Positions 52,282-61,887 of a DNA stretch of 64,000 nucleotides are shown one piece after another; within the stretch, counting starts at the first letter, position 1, and each line of letters opens with the position of its first letter. This stretch comes from Gammaproteobacteria bacterium. GTDB lineage: Bacteria > Pseudomonadota > Gammaproteobacteria > SZUA-152. Position numbers and translations under genes: made by a program. The DNA is taken from NCBI GenBank assembly GCA_021647505.1, contig JAKIUN010000010.1, positions 1 to 64,000 of the forward strand, in the 5' to 3' direction. Below the pieces are notes generated by a model. The model worked only from the letters and a program-made list of their open reading frames with translations, made no database searches and was not told the origin of the DNA.

Positions 52282-54477
52282 TCAAGGGCTGGAAACAGGC
52301 GCCAGGTCGACAATGGGAATGGATAACTTTGTGTTACTGCGGAGCTGTGGCTCGCCGCTCTCTGCATCGAGAGAAAAACGCAGCAGGCGCTCGCCATCGG
52401 CAGAAAGCACATAGGCCTCTTCACCGCTTGCCGACAGCCACAGGCGCTTTGGCATCATCGGCAGTTTGAGCGGCTTGCCCACCGGCGCGATGGCGCCCAG
52501 CGCCGTCTCTATGTGGTAGAGGGTCAGGTCGGCGGAATCACGATTGATGGCATACAGAAAGCGTCCACCGGGGTGTGTCGCCAGCGCCAGTGGATGCCGT
52601 CCCGCCTTGAACGGCGAACCCGGCAGCGCCGAAAGCGCCCCGGTCTGGTGGTGAATGCGATAGGCGGAAATATCGTTGGATCCGGCATTGGCTACATAGG
52701 CATAGCGGCCGGTGGGGTCTACCGCCAGGGCAACGGGCGCCTTTCCGGCGGCATACGGCGAGCCATGCCGCACACTCTCAAAGATCAGCGGAGTCACGTT
52801 GTTGCGGTAGCGGTAAACAGAAATATTGTCAGAACCGTTATTCACCACATAGGCGTAGCGTGACGCCGGATCCAGCGTAATCGCCACGGGCCGCTGGCCG
52901 GTACTGACGGGTGAGCCACGCACCGGCTTGGGCAGTCCGCTATCGGGATCAAGGTAGTAGATGGACAGGCTGTTATCGCCGGCATTGGTCACGTACAGAT
53001 ACCAGCCATTGAGATCGACGGCAATGTCGCTGGGCGATGCACCGACGGCAACCACGCCATCGGCCAGCGGCTGCAGCTTTTCACTTGCCGATCCAAACCG
53101 AAAGACCATCACGGTGCCCTTGTCACGGTCGGCAACATAGGCATATTCCCCGCCCGGTTTGACCGCCACGGCGATCCCGCTGGCAACGGTTGCCGCCGTG
53201 GCCTGATGCAGCCGGCCATTGACGGCAATCTGCAGGCGGCCCAACCTATTCTCACCCAACGAAATGAACAGCTGGGCCTTCGCAGGCGCTGGAGCGTCAC
53301 CTTCCGCCAGGGTGAAGGCCCAGGGAGCAGAGCGTGTCTTCACCACGTCAAGGATTTCCAAGGCTCCCGTGTCCAGATCCACGTCCATCTGCACCACATC
53401 GCTGGTGAGCATATTGATCACATAGGCGTGGCGGCCATCGGCATTAAAGGTAATGGCGGCGGGCATCTCCCCGCCGCTGGAAAAGGGCGAGCCCGGCAGC
53501 GGCGTCAGCCGGCCCGTTTCCGCATCCAGGGAGAGGGCTTCCAGCAGGTGATCCCGGGGCCTTGCCACGTATACAAAACGGCCAGAGGGGTGCACGGTCA
53601 CACTGTAGGGATTAAAGCCCGCGAAAAAAGGACTGCCCTCGACCTCGGTCAAGTGACCATCCTCGGCATTGAGGCGAAAGACACTGATATTGGCGGAGGC
53701 CGCATTGACCACAAAGGCGAAGCGCCCCTGCGGATCCAGGGTCATGTGATAGGGCAAACCACCGGCGCTATCCGGCACGTCCTGCATGCGTTGGGCCAGA
53801 TAGTCGATCTGCCCCATCTCACCGACGGTGACTGGTGAGCCTGGCATCTCCGTCAATGCCCCGGTTTTCTGATCCAGGCGAAAGATCGAGATGCTGTTCG
53901 AATAGGCGTTCATGGCGTAGAGGAAACGGCTGGAAGGGTGTAACACCACACTACGGGGATGACTCTGTGCCGGATAGGATGAATCAGGCAGAGGGGCGAC
54001 CGCACCGGTCTCGCCATTAAAGGTGTAGGCTCCCACGCCGGCGTAGCGATGCGCCATATAGAGGAAGCGCCCCGAGGGGTGAAAAATGATACTGAAGGGC
54101 GCCCTGCCCTTGACGTCAAATGGCGAGCCGGGCACCTTGTTGAGTTTGCCGTTGGCAGGATCCAGACGGAAGACATAGACACGGTCGATCGACTGGGAAG
54201 TGGCAAGGACAAAGCGTCCCGAGGGATCCAGCACGACCTCAGGGGTGGACTTGCCGAGCGGCATGTAGTCAAGAAACCGCAGCTGGCCGGTCTCGGTATC
54301 GACACTGTAGCGAGCCAGACTGGCGTCGAGGTTATTGGCGCTGAAAGCAAACCGCTGGGGGCCCGCCTGTGCTGAAGACACCCCCCCGGCCACCAGCATC
54401 AAAATGACAACAGCGAGCAGGCTGCAAGGTATCCACCACCTGCTTTGTGGCGAATAAATATGGGCCTCCAACGTCAT
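52282..54477 (-). CDS. Double beta-propeller, lactonase-like exported protein (copy 2)
   Basis: The 731-residue paralogue of the protein at 46891 has the same layout: signal peptide (ending SSAQA), then two propellers with repeated HPSGRFxY and GSPFxxG units (for example FYPYS-like FNPYSVTVHPSGRFVYV). It closes with a variable tail. It follows its undecaheme partner by 36 bases. The last 46-base stretch of its coding region is repeated at 51831. The function is unknown; conserved pairing with an undecaheme gene points to a shared complex. Confidence 0.85.
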   Translation of the reverse strand: MTLEAHIYSPQSRWWIPCSLLAVVILMLVAGGVSSAQAGPQRFAFSANNLDASLARYSVDTETGQLRFLDYMPLGKSTPEVVLDPSGRFVLATSQSIDRVYVFRLDPANGKLNKVPGSPFDVKGRAPFSIIFHPSGRFLYMAHRYAGVGAYTFNGETGAVAPLPDSSYPAQSHPRSVVLHPSSRFLYAMNAYSNSISIFRLDQKTGALTEMPGSPVTVGEMGQIDYLAQRMQDVPDSAGGLPYHMTLDPQGRFAFVVNAASANISVFRLNAEDGHLTEVEGSPFFAGFNPYSVTVHPSGRFVYVARPRDHLLEALSLDAETGRLTPLPGSPFSSGGEMPAAITFNADGRHAYVINMLTSDVVQMDVDLDTGALEILDVVKTRSAPWAFTLAEGDAPAPAKAQLFISLGENRLGRLQIAVNGRLHQATAATVASGIAVAVKPGGEYAYVADRDKGTVMVFRFGSASEKLQPLADGVVAVGASPSDIAVDLNGWYLYVTNAGDNSLSIYYLDPDSGLPKPVRGSPVSTGQRPVAITLDPASRYAYVVNNGSDNISVYRYRNNVTPLIFESVRHGSPYAAGKAPVALAVDPTGRYAYVANAGSNDISAYRIHHQTGALSALPGSPFKAGRHPLALATHPGGRFLYAINRDSADLTLYHIETALGAIAPVGKPLKLPMMPKRLWLSASGEEAYVLSADGERLLRFSLDAESGEPQLRSNTKLSIPIVDLAPVSSP

Positions 54478-54513
54478 GTGAATGATTCAGGCTCCGGTCT
54501 GAGGGAGCGATGG

Positions 54514-57192
54514 CTAAGGCACATTGTTACAAGCTTCCGAGGCACCGCCGCCGCCCATACCACCACCCATGCCACCGCCGTTCATCCAGCCGACACCCAC
54601 TCGGCCATTACCCGGTGAACCGACGGAACCGCAACTGTTCGCACGCCAGCTGCCACTGCGGGCGAAGCTGACTATCTTGTTCACCGCGCGATTGTAGTAT
54701 GGGCCATTGACATAGCCCGAGGTGGTGTTGTTACGCACCTGCGTGCCGGGAGGAAGTCCACCCTCGGGACCCACATCATTGAGATTGACGAGAAAACTCT
54801 TGTTCTTCCAGCCATGTGGTACGGCAACGTGGCACAGGTTGCAGCGGAAGTTGGTCGTGATGGCCTCATGGGCGCGATGCCAATTCCCTCCCCCCATGCC
54901 TCCCATACCACCGAGGCACATGCAGCCCATGCCGGAGAAACCACTGGCCTGGGTGGAGCCCGTAGTCGCCGCATACTGCTCGTATTCGTGACACTTAAAG
55001 CAGAGGTGATCGGAGGTGTCACCACCGCTGTCGTCATCTCCTGTGCCCGGACGGTTGGTAAAATCATTCTCTGGCGAGCCCGGCGCGTTGCCGCTCCAGT
55101 CACCCTTGAGCAGGAAGTAGTTGGTCGAACCATGCGGCCCCCACGCGGCACCGTTTTCATTGTTTTGGCCATCCGGGTCTACCGTCCCTGGCGGCGTATC
55201 CGAGCCATGACAGTCGGTGCAATACATGGTCTGCGTACCCACTGCGGCATTAAACGGTGCAGTCCAGGTATTGGCACTGGCATTGCGCACACTGGGCGTT
55301 CGCCCGGTATCGTTCATCACGGGATGCCAGGAGCGGTGGTTGCAGTCGTTAAAGGCTGGATCCGCGCCACCGTCGGCCCCCAGACCGCCGCCGCTACAGC
55401 CGCCGCCCATACCACCCATCCCTCCGCCTCCCATACCACCGCCACCACTGCCGAACTCACCCTTATGGCTGTCCGGCGAATTGTATTCACGCGCCTGGTC
55501 GGTGTACTGATACATATGATTGACGCCCGGCGGCGTTGTCACCGGACTCACGCCCAGCATCGGCGGTGTGTCATAGGCGTAGCTCGAGTGGCATTTCAGG
55601 CAGACCTGATATTCACGCGTCATATAGGGTGAGGAGACCGCCGTCGAACCCGAGTTACCGGGATCACCGCGTTTGACAATGAAACTCGTCGGCCCGGCAT
55701 TGAAATCATTCGAGGCATAAACGGGCTCCACACCCCAGGCACCGCGCAGCACGCCCGATGCAATATTGGTATGCGGGGTGTTCCAGTGGTCGTGGGTTCC
55801 TGCTGCATCCATCACTCCACCCACATTGCTTTCGTTGAACAGGCGGCGGCGCACCACACGATGCGGGTTGTGGCAGTCCGTACACTCCACATGCCGGTTA
55901 TTCGGATTGCCCTTGCCCAGCATTGCCTGGGACTCGATGAAGTCCTTGCCTCGCTGGTCAACCGCCTGCGAGTCGCTGCCAATTGTCCCGATGTCATGCA
56001 CTTCATAGCCGGCCACCTGCTCAGAATTACGAATCGGCATATGGAAGGGCAGGTCGAAGTCAGTCTTGATATCCGGCACTTCCGTGTTCAGGCCCTGCGA
56101 GGTCAGCGTGCCGCCATCACTGGAATGGCAGGCGAAACAGGTTTCTTCGATGGCCGCCGAGCCACCGATCCTGGCGCCACTGGCCCCGATGAGGCCATCG
56201 GTGCCCTCGCGCAGCAGCCGGCGTGAGCCCGAGACCGTGTGGGTATCGTGGCAGGCCAGGCAGGCCGATTCCCAGACTTCGGTACCTGCCGGGAACTCAC
56301 GCAGATTGACCGCACTGGAGGTATAGGTCTCATTGGCCACCTCGGCCGTGGCATGCGCCGAGCCCACCCAGCCGGCCTTGTCATGGCAGGCCAGACAGAT
56401 AATGTCAGTGGTTTCGTTGAAGGTATTCGTCGAGGGCGAAACCTTCTGGAAGCGGTTCAGACGCAGAAATTTGATGCTCTTTGTGGGATCACCGGCATCA
56501 CGGATGTGCGGGTCGTGGCAGCTGTTGCACTGCACCTGATCATTTTCCAGTGGGACATGCGGCGCATTGCCTGGGCTGCGATTACCGATATGAGGTTCAT
56601 TGGCGGGATCGCGCAGCTCACCATCCCGTTGCGCCAGCGCCGTATCATAGGTAAAGGAAATCGGGTGGTCATTGGTCAGATCGGTACCCAGACGCCGCGT
56701 ATACCCGGACTCTGCACCCACGCTGCCATCCGGCATGGTACCGTCGCTGTTGGTGCCATTCATGGCAATGGCGCTCGTTGCCCAGGCCCCGTTCAGCACG
56801 CGCACCGAGCCGATGGCGATAGTACCATCGTGACAGGACAGGCAAAGCTTGGAGATCCCGTTCGGCTGATCCAGGGCAACGCCTTCACCCGTCGCATCCA
56901 GCGACCCACTGTTGTAGGTATCATAAGTCGCCGAAGAAAGCTGGCGGTTCCATAGGGGGCCCTGACTGGGATTCGCCGCATGGGGCGTATGACAGAAGAC
57001 ACAGATCTCGCGATTGTCGCCTGCCTGCACATTGCGGCTGACGTCACTCGGGTTCGCCGAGAGATTGTGCTTGGTGTTACGAATATCGGAAACGCGGCTG
57101 CTGGGCAAGGCGCCTGCAGCGGCATTTTCTATCCCCAGGAAGACGGCAAACAAGGCAAGAACGATGCGCCGCGTGGTATACAACTGTGTCAC
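54514..57192 (-). CDS. Undecaheme c-type cytochrome with Gly/Met-rich insertions (copy 2)
   Basis: The 892-residue protein has eleven CXXCH sites in the same order and with nearly the same flanks as copy 1. The GTG start at 57192 (MTQLYTTRRIVLALFAVF) gives a proper signal peptide and has a gaggga ribosome-binding site; the longer frame upstream overlaps the NHL gene. It differs from copy 1 by three Gly/Met-rich stretches (bases about 55388-55456, 54895-54935 and 54538-54572), with extra Cys residues in the first two. These loops could bind metal or provide flexible surface contacts. Copy 1 lacks them, so they arose after duplication or were lost there. Confidence 0.9.
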   Translation of the reverse strand: MTQLYTTRRIVLALFAVFLGIENAAAGALPSSRVSDIRNTKHNLSANPSDVSRNVQAGDNREICVFCHTPHAANPSQGPLWNRQLSSATYDTYNSGSLDATGEGVALDQPNGISKLCLSCHDGTIAIGSVRVLNGAWATSAIAMNGTNSDGTMPDGSVGAESGYTRRLGTDLTNDHPISFTYDTALAQRDGELRDPANEPHIGNRSPGNAPHVPLENDQVQCNSCHDPHIRDAGDPTKSIKFLRLNRFQKVSPSTNTFNETTDIICLACHDKAGWVGSAHATAEVANETYTSSAVNLREFPAGTEVWESACLACHDTHTVSGSRRLLREGTDGLIGASGARIGGSAAIEETCFACHSSDGGTLTSQGLNTEVPDIKTDFDLPFHMPIRNSEQVAGYEVHDIGTIGSDSQAVDQRGKDFIESQAMLGKGNPNNRHVECTDCHNPHRVVRRRLFNESNVGGVMDAAGTHDHWNTPHTNIASGVLRGAWGVEPVYASNDFNAGPTSFIVKRGDPGNSGSTAVSSPYMTREYQVCLKCHSSYAYDTPPMLGVSPVTTPPGVNHMYQYTDQAREYNSPDSHKGEFGSGGGGMGGGGMGGMGGGCSGGGLGADGGADPAFNDCNHRSWHPVMNDTGRTPSVRNASANTWTAPFNAAVGTQTMYCTDCHGSDTPPGTVDPDGQNNENGAAWGPHGSTNYFLLKGDWSGNAPGSPENDFTNRPGTGDDDSGGDTSDHLCFKCHEYEQYAATTGSTQASGFSGMGCMCLGGMGGMGGGNWHRAHEAITTNFRCNLCHVAVPHGWKNKSFLVNLNDVGPEGGLPPGTQVRNNTTSGYVNGPYYNRAVNKIVSFARSGSWRANSCGSVGSPGNGRVGVGWMNGGGMGGGMGGGGASEACNNVP

Positions 57193-57244
57193 GCCATCCC
57201 TCGGAACCGCTTCCCCCCGTCCGCAGGCTTGCGCTGGGAGGATC

Positions 57245-58309
57245 TTAGAGATCTTTTTTATTGCCTGCCAGATACTGCAGTACCACAATCCGCCCGTTAA
57301 ACATATCAGCGACATAAATCCGATCATGGCTATCGGTCCAAACCCCCGCAGGCAGATAAAATTGCCCGATCCCCGACCCCGTGCCACCGATAGGCAGCAA
57401 AAACTGACCGTTGGAGTTGTATACTAGCAAGTAATCATGGAAAGACTCAATAACATAGATATTCTCATCCGAGTCCGTGGCAACCCCCTTTGGCCTGACT
57501 AAATTACCGACATAAAGTCCTCGTTCCCCCAGGGAACGCAGGAAATGTCCCTCCGAATCAAGTACCTGCACGCGTGCATTGAAGGTGTCGGTGACGTACA
57601 GCTGCCCATCACGAAAGGTCAGGTGCGTTGGGGCATTGAAGGTTGCTTTGCCGGTTCCCTGACGACCAAAGATGTCGAGCAGGCGACCATCATCGGCAAA
57701 CACCTTGATGTTGTGTTCGGTCGTGTCGGCAACGTAGATGTTACCGCTCGAGGTGTCAATAGCCAGTCCAGTGGGTCGAGCTAGATCCCCCAGGCCAATC
57801 ACCGCCAGTGGTTTTCCCTGCGCGCTCAGCCGGAATACCCTGGCCAGTTCCGAGTCGGCGATGAGAACGTCACCATTTACAGCAACAGCGATCCCGACCG
57901 GTGAGGCAAAATTCGTCGTCTTGCTGGCCTGATCCCAAACCGATAGCGTCCCCGCAGCCTGATCGAAGACAAAAATAGCCAGCCTAGAGGCATCCGTTAC
58001 CAGAATGCGGCCCGCGCCATCAACAACCCCAGACTGAGGTCGTTGTAAAACATTTCGAAAGCCGGCCTTGCTACCCAAGCCAACAATGGCACGGAAAAAA
58101 TCACGCACTCGATTCGCCGCGCCACCCTTTTCCAGGGCTTCAAAGTTCTCTTCCCCGGTCAGCTCACCAACAAAGCGGTATCGGGGCGGTTCCGGAGCCG
58201 ATGGCCAAACATGCGCCAGCTCGCCCCCGGAGAAACGCATCACCTGCCGGGTGTCGGCACAACCACTGATAAGCAGAGCAAGCAATAGAAAGAGAGACAA
58301 TCGATGCAT
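57245..58309 (-). CDS. NHL-repeat beta-propeller lipoprotein
   Basis: The 354-residue lipoprotein (MHRLSLFLLLALLISGC) has its lipidated Cys at residue 17. A short domain with WPSAPEPPRYRFVGEL, also seen as YPPAPEEPRFYFERTI in the NHL protein at 26323, leads to about six NHL blades (SGNIYVADTTEHNIKVF, GQLYVTDTFNARVQVLD, DRIYVADMFNGRIVVL). The shared leader marks these two as one family. It lies directly before the undecaheme gene (52 bases) and seven bases after the next NHL gene. Confidence 0.87.
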   Translation of the reverse strand: MHRLSLFLLLALLISGCADTRQVMRFSGGELAHVWPSAPEPPRYRFVGELTGEENFEALEKGGAANRVRDFFRAIVGLGSKAGFRNVLQRPQSGVVDGAGRILVTDASRLAIFVFDQAAGTLSVWDQASKTTNFASPVGIAVAVNGDVLIADSELARVFRLSAQGKPLAVIGLGDLARPTGLAIDTSSGNIYVADTTEHNIKVFADDGRLLDIFGRQGTGKATFNAPTHLTFRDGQLYVTDTFNARVQVLDSEGHFLRSLGERGLYVGNLVRPKGVATDSDENIYVIESFHDYLLVYNSNGQFLLPIGGTGSGIGQFYLPAGVWTDSHDRIYVADMFNGRIVVLQYLAGNKKDL

Positions 58310-58316
58310 ACACGTA

Positions 58317-59423
58317 TTACCTTCCGCTAGTCGAGGGTATTGCCGCATTTGGATTAATTCGCAGTACCTGAACCCGCCGATTAAGGCTATCCGCAACGTA
58401 GAGGCGATCACCATTCACCCACAGCCCGGACGCCGTTCGGAAACGCCCTGGCGACGAGCCGGCCCCCCCGAATGTCATCAGCAGATTACCATCCTGGAAT
58501 ATCTGCAGAGTATCGTCAGACTGATCGCTGACATAAACCCGCTGATCGCGATCAACGGCTGCGGCAATCGGGTATATCAACACATCTTCACCAAAGGCGT
58601 AACGGAAAGTGCCATCCCAGGTTAGCACCTGAACTGGAGGCATCTCCAGACGGTCGAAGATATAGAGGCCATCCGAGCCGACGGCCAGCGTGGTAATGGC
58701 GCGAAAGCGCCCCGAACCGGTACCACGCCGCCCCAGCAATCTCGTTGCCTTGCCAAATGAATTAAAGACGACGACATGGCTGAATGAACCATCCGCCACA
58801 AAGACATTGCCCGTCAACTCATCAACAGTCACGTCCATCGGCCGAGCCAGGTTTGCCAGATCCTGAAAGCGCGTCAGCAGGCTGCCATCCTCGGCAAAAT
58901 GCAGCACCTGTTTGCCCAGCGTATCCACAACATAAAAGGAATGGTCTTTGGCCACGTAAATACTGCCGGGGTCGCCGGTAAAATGCTCGGCGACTTCCCT
59001 GATGGGACGAAACAGTTTGGCCGTCAGGTCATATTGAAAGACTATTTTCAGAGTCGCATCGACGATATAGAGGATATTGTCGACCCCGCCAACGGCAACC
59101 GGCTGCCGCAATATCACCTCTTCGACAGCACCCACCGCCAGGCGTCGGAACTGCCCGGTGGCCCCGCGCACATCCTGCTGGCCACGCGCAATGACCGACT
59201 CGACAACCAATAGGCTGGTGCCTGACAGAAGTGGGTTGCCGGCCGTATTCGCCGGAGAGACTGTCGGCTGGCTGGCATCAAAGGAACCACCTTCCGTTGC
59301 GACCCTTTCAAGCTCAGCAATACTACAACCGACAAGCAGCACAAACACTGCATTCAATAACAAAGTACGGGTGAGCCGCGAGATCAACGCAACCCGATAT
59401 TTTCCCGGGCGACGCTGTGACAT
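58317..59423 (-). CDS. NHL-like beta-propeller lipoprotein
   Basis: The 368-residue protein has a lipobox LLVGC near residue 32 and propeller blades such as PGSIYVAKDHSFYVVDTLG and GNVFVADGSFSHVVVF. The ATG at 59423 has a ggag site at good distance and overlaps the triheme gene by 40 bases. An in-frame TTG at 59387 would give a more compact signal and a TTGA overlap, so the start is not certain. It differs from the NHL protein at 57245 in its leader. Both are probably held on the outer membrane. Confidence 0.83.
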   Translation of the reverse strand: MSQRRPGKYRVALISRLTRTLLLNAVFVLLVGCSIAELERVATEGGSFDASQPTVSPANTAGNPLLSGTSLLVVESVIARGQQDVRGATGQFRRLAVGAVEEVILRQPVAVGGVDNILYIVDATLKIVFQYDLTAKLFRPIREVAEHFTGDPGSIYVAKDHSFYVVDTLGKQVLHFAEDGSLLTRFQDLANLARPMDVTVDELTGNVFVADGSFSHVVVFNSFGKATRLLGRRGTGSGRFRAITTLAVGSDGLYIFDRLEMPPVQVLTWDGTFRYAFGEDVLIYPIAAAVDRDQRVYVSDQSDDTLQIFQDGNLLMTFGGAGSSPGRFRTASGLWVNGDRLYVADSLNRRVQVLRINPNAAIPSTSGR

Positions 59424-59977
59424 CGATTACACTCCATAGGTGGGAAGGCGACCTTTCCATGGCAAACACCGCAATATTCGCCTTCCATAATTGCAGCCAT
59501 GGTCACGAAATTTCCGCCCCGCTGAGGTAAAAAAATGGCCGGATGACAATTCTTGCAGGTCAGCCACTGGGTATGCGGTAAATGAGGGAAACGCACATAG
59601 GGCATTGACGCTGTATTTTTGAAAATCACGTCAAAATCCACCGAGTGCATCTTTTCACTGCCGGTCACCCCTGTCCGAGGGGCAATCAAACCGCGGTCAA
59701 GCGTATCAACCCAGTTAATGATGCCTAGCGCATCCCGTGGAAAATCCTTCATGGCATCAGCGGGTGGCTGCAGGGTATTGACGGCGTCATTATCGGGATC
59801 ATGAATACCATCTTCTGATAGTGGAACCACATCACCATGCAACTGATAATGACCACCACCTTTATCTGCAAACAGCGGGCCAGGAAGCACAACCATCAAC
59901 AGGAGTACGGCAACCCTCGCGGAAAAATAGTTCACCGAAAACGTCTTGCCAGAGAAAAGCCAAGTCATATCTATCAT
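59384..59977 (-). CDS. Triheme cytochrome of the c7-type triheme family
   Basis: The 197-residue protein has a signal segment (about 15-37, ending GPLFA) and three CXXCH sites (CKNCH, CGVCH, CNRCH) in the last 65 residues. The motif FPHLPHTQWLTCKNCHPAIF, with its His-rich lead, supplies bis-His ligands in the manner of c7/c3-type cytochromes. EDGIHDPDND in the N-terminal part is shared with the protein at 61888. It is probably a periplasmic electron carrier feeding the outer-membrane route. It overlaps the NHL lipoprotein gene. Confidence 0.88.
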   Translation of the reverse strand: MIDMTWLFSGKTFSVNYFSARVAVLLLMVVLPGPLFADKGGGHYQLHGDVVPLSEDGIHDPDNDAVNTLQPPADAMKDFPRDALGIINWVDTLDRGLIAPRTGVTGSEKMHSVDFDVIFKNTASMPYVRFPHLPHTQWLTCKNCHPAIFLPQRGGNFVTMAAIMEGEYCGVCHGKVAFPPMECNRCHSVARENIGLR

Positions 59978-60155
59978 TTAATTGCCTCGTTCGAGCCGAC
60001 ATCCCCCGCCAGCTCTCCTGTAGGCGACCTCAAAAATTCCGTAACGTCTTTTAGATTCTGTGCCATAGGCATTCGCAACACATTCAACGGTTTAATTCAG
60101 CCCTGACATTTCATGAATATGAAGTATCCGGGTCAGGTTAAAGGCGTCAGCGACG

Positions 60156-61730
60156 TCATTGTGACACACCCACCATGCGCAGAGCACGGCGAACGGTCTT
60201 CGTCGCCTGCTGCAGCATGCCCACAGCCACACCATAGTCACCTTCTGCGGCCTTTTCCTTTGCCTCGTCACGACGCTTACGCCCTTTGTCAAGGAAGCTG
60301 TCCATCAACTTCAAGGCACCGGCCGCAGGCCTTTTCATTTCAACGGCCACCGGTATTAATTCTTCGTATCCGCCAAACCGTTTCAACTCGTATTCGTATT
60401 CATCGGCCGGCGTATCGAATTTCAATTCATAAACCAGGGTTTTGGAATCCAGCATCTTGTGCAGGCCCTGGGTAACAATCGCCTGAGCCTGCTCAAGCTT
60501 GGCATTGGCCTTTGCATAGTCACCTTTCGAGGCCAGAACCTGCGCCTCTTTCTTCAGGCTGGCAACCTGAGCCTTGTCATAACCAGAGTCCTTGGGAGCA
60601 TCCCCAGCCTTGGCCATGCGAACATAATTACTGTCATAAGACGCCTCGAAATCCTCAATTTCATGCAAGAGTTCATCGTGACGTTGTGAAAGTTCCGCGA
60701 CCGCATCTTCACTGGGCACCATTTTCGAGGCCGCACCGACCCCCTTTACCGCTTGGTCTGCCAGGGCCAGGGCCTCGGGCAACGCCCCGGCAAGCAGCTT
60801 TTCCCGGCTGGAGACCAAGTCTTTCCTGGCAGAAGCAAGCAAGCGCTTGGCCTCCCCATTATTACTGGCAAGCACTCTTTTGGCACCTTTACTGTTGATC
60901 ATCATGTCCGCAAACACCAGCTTTTGCTCGACCTTTACTTTAGACGCCTGCGCCTTTTTGGGAGCCACTATTGCCGTCACCGCTTCGATCTCTACAGTCT
61001 CGCCAGGCTCTACAACGTACAGAGTCGCCCCCATATAGGGGTGATTTCGGCAGGCATAATAAACCTTGTCCGGGGTCTTTTTACCGGGAACAAACGTCAA
61101 GCTGCCTTTAGAGGTGTAAGCCCCTTGAACCCCTTCAACAACCGGGGCACTGCCCCAACCTATCTCCTTGCTGGAAAGATAGACATCATGCTGCGAATCC
61201 ATATCGATCACAAACGTATATGTCTTGCCGCGTTCGAGAACAATCGACTTCCCCGGCACACCATCAAGACTAAACCCCATCGCATGCCCTTTGCCGTAGG
61301 CAGGATGATTCAAATCCTTCTTGACCAAAGTAACGACATGCTGCTCAGACCCTGCGATTACCGACTTGGTAGTTGTGCGAGAAACGGGCGATGCAGCTTC
61401 CCTCGTCCTTTCATCAACGACACCCTCGTCACCGATAACCACAGCCGCTGCAGCAGGCATGGCCTCGATAGACAGTGTTGGGTCACGAACCTCTTCCACC
61501 GGCATTGTCTCAACAGACCCGACAATATTCGATTCTTCGCCCTGCGCAGTAGAAAGGGGTGTATTTTCTGCGGTCTCGTCGGCAATAGTCGCCCGTATTT
61601 CCGCCGCTGCAGTCGCTTCGCCCTGTATCGTATCCTCCGATGTCTGCGTCTCATTGGCGGCGCAACCCCAGAGACCGAGCAAGGAAAGCAATAGCAGGGC
61701 CGAAATGGTTTTAATGGATGAATTCAACAT
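60156..61730 (-). CDS. Lipoprotein with a cupredoxin-like domain and helical C-terminus
   Basis: The 524-residue lipoprotein has its lipobox Cys at residue 23 (LLGLWGC) and a long Ala/Thr/Glu-rich spacer. A cupredoxin-like domain follows at about 128-242: His181 (DSQHDVYLSS), then Cys227, His230 and Met233 in VYYACRNHPYMGATL, a complete set of candidate type 1 copper ligands. Residues 260-524 are helical and Ala/Lys-rich, with TPR-like features (KGDYAKANAKLEQAQAIV). The combination is not one I recognise. Lying between triheme cytochrome genes, it may be an electron carrier or a scaffold. A 10-bp hairpin (61813-61837) precedes it. Confidence 0.72.
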   Translation of the reverse strand: MLNSSIKTISALLLLSLLGLWGCAANETQTSEDTIQGEATAAAEIRATIADETAENTPLSTAQGEESNIVGSVETMPVEEVRDPTLSIEAMPAAAAVVIGDEGVVDERTREAASPVSRTTTKSVIAGSEQHVVTLVKKDLNHPAYGKGHAMGFSLDGVPGKSIVLERGKTYTFVIDMDSQHDVYLSSKEIGWGSAPVVEGVQGAYTSKGSLTFVPGKKTPDKVYYACRNHPYMGATLYVVEPGETVEIEAVTAIVAPKKAQASKVKVEQKLVFADMMINSKGAKRVLASNNGEAKRLLASARKDLVSSREKLLAGALPEALALADQAVKGVGAASKMVPSEDAVAELSQRHDELLHEIEDFEASYDSNYVRMAKAGDAPKDSGYDKAQVASLKKEAQVLASKGDYAKANAKLEQAQAIVTQGLHKMLDSKTLVYELKFDTPADEYEYELKRFGGYEELIPVAVEMKRPAAGALKLMDSFLDKGRKRRDEAKEKAAEGDYGVAVGMLQQATKTVRRALRMVGVSQ

Positions 61731-61812
61731 ATTTACGATACCCGCCAGCCTCTTAAACCGAATAAACGTCGAAGCGAAAATGAATAAGCAACACCATGCA
61801 CATTAAGAGAAA

Positions 61813-61837
61813 CGGCGCGAACAAAAAGTTCGCGCCG
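61813..61837 (-). other. Intergenic perfect hairpin between triheme and cupredoxin genes
   Basis: The arms cggcgcgaac and gttcgcgccg pair perfectly around aaaaa. No T run follows. It lies inside the presumed operon and could be an mRNA processing or stability element that sets relative expression. Confidence 0.7.
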
Positions 61838-61887
61838 CCAACACTAACACTTGGTCAAAATGTCCCGTCAACACCACAAGGGATCGG

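Noticed and set aside
46891-54477. Annotating the large propellers as 6-phosphogluconolactonases
   Set aside because: The fold is lactonase-like, but the proteins are exported, doubled in length and tied to cytochromes; a sugar-lactone role is not supported.
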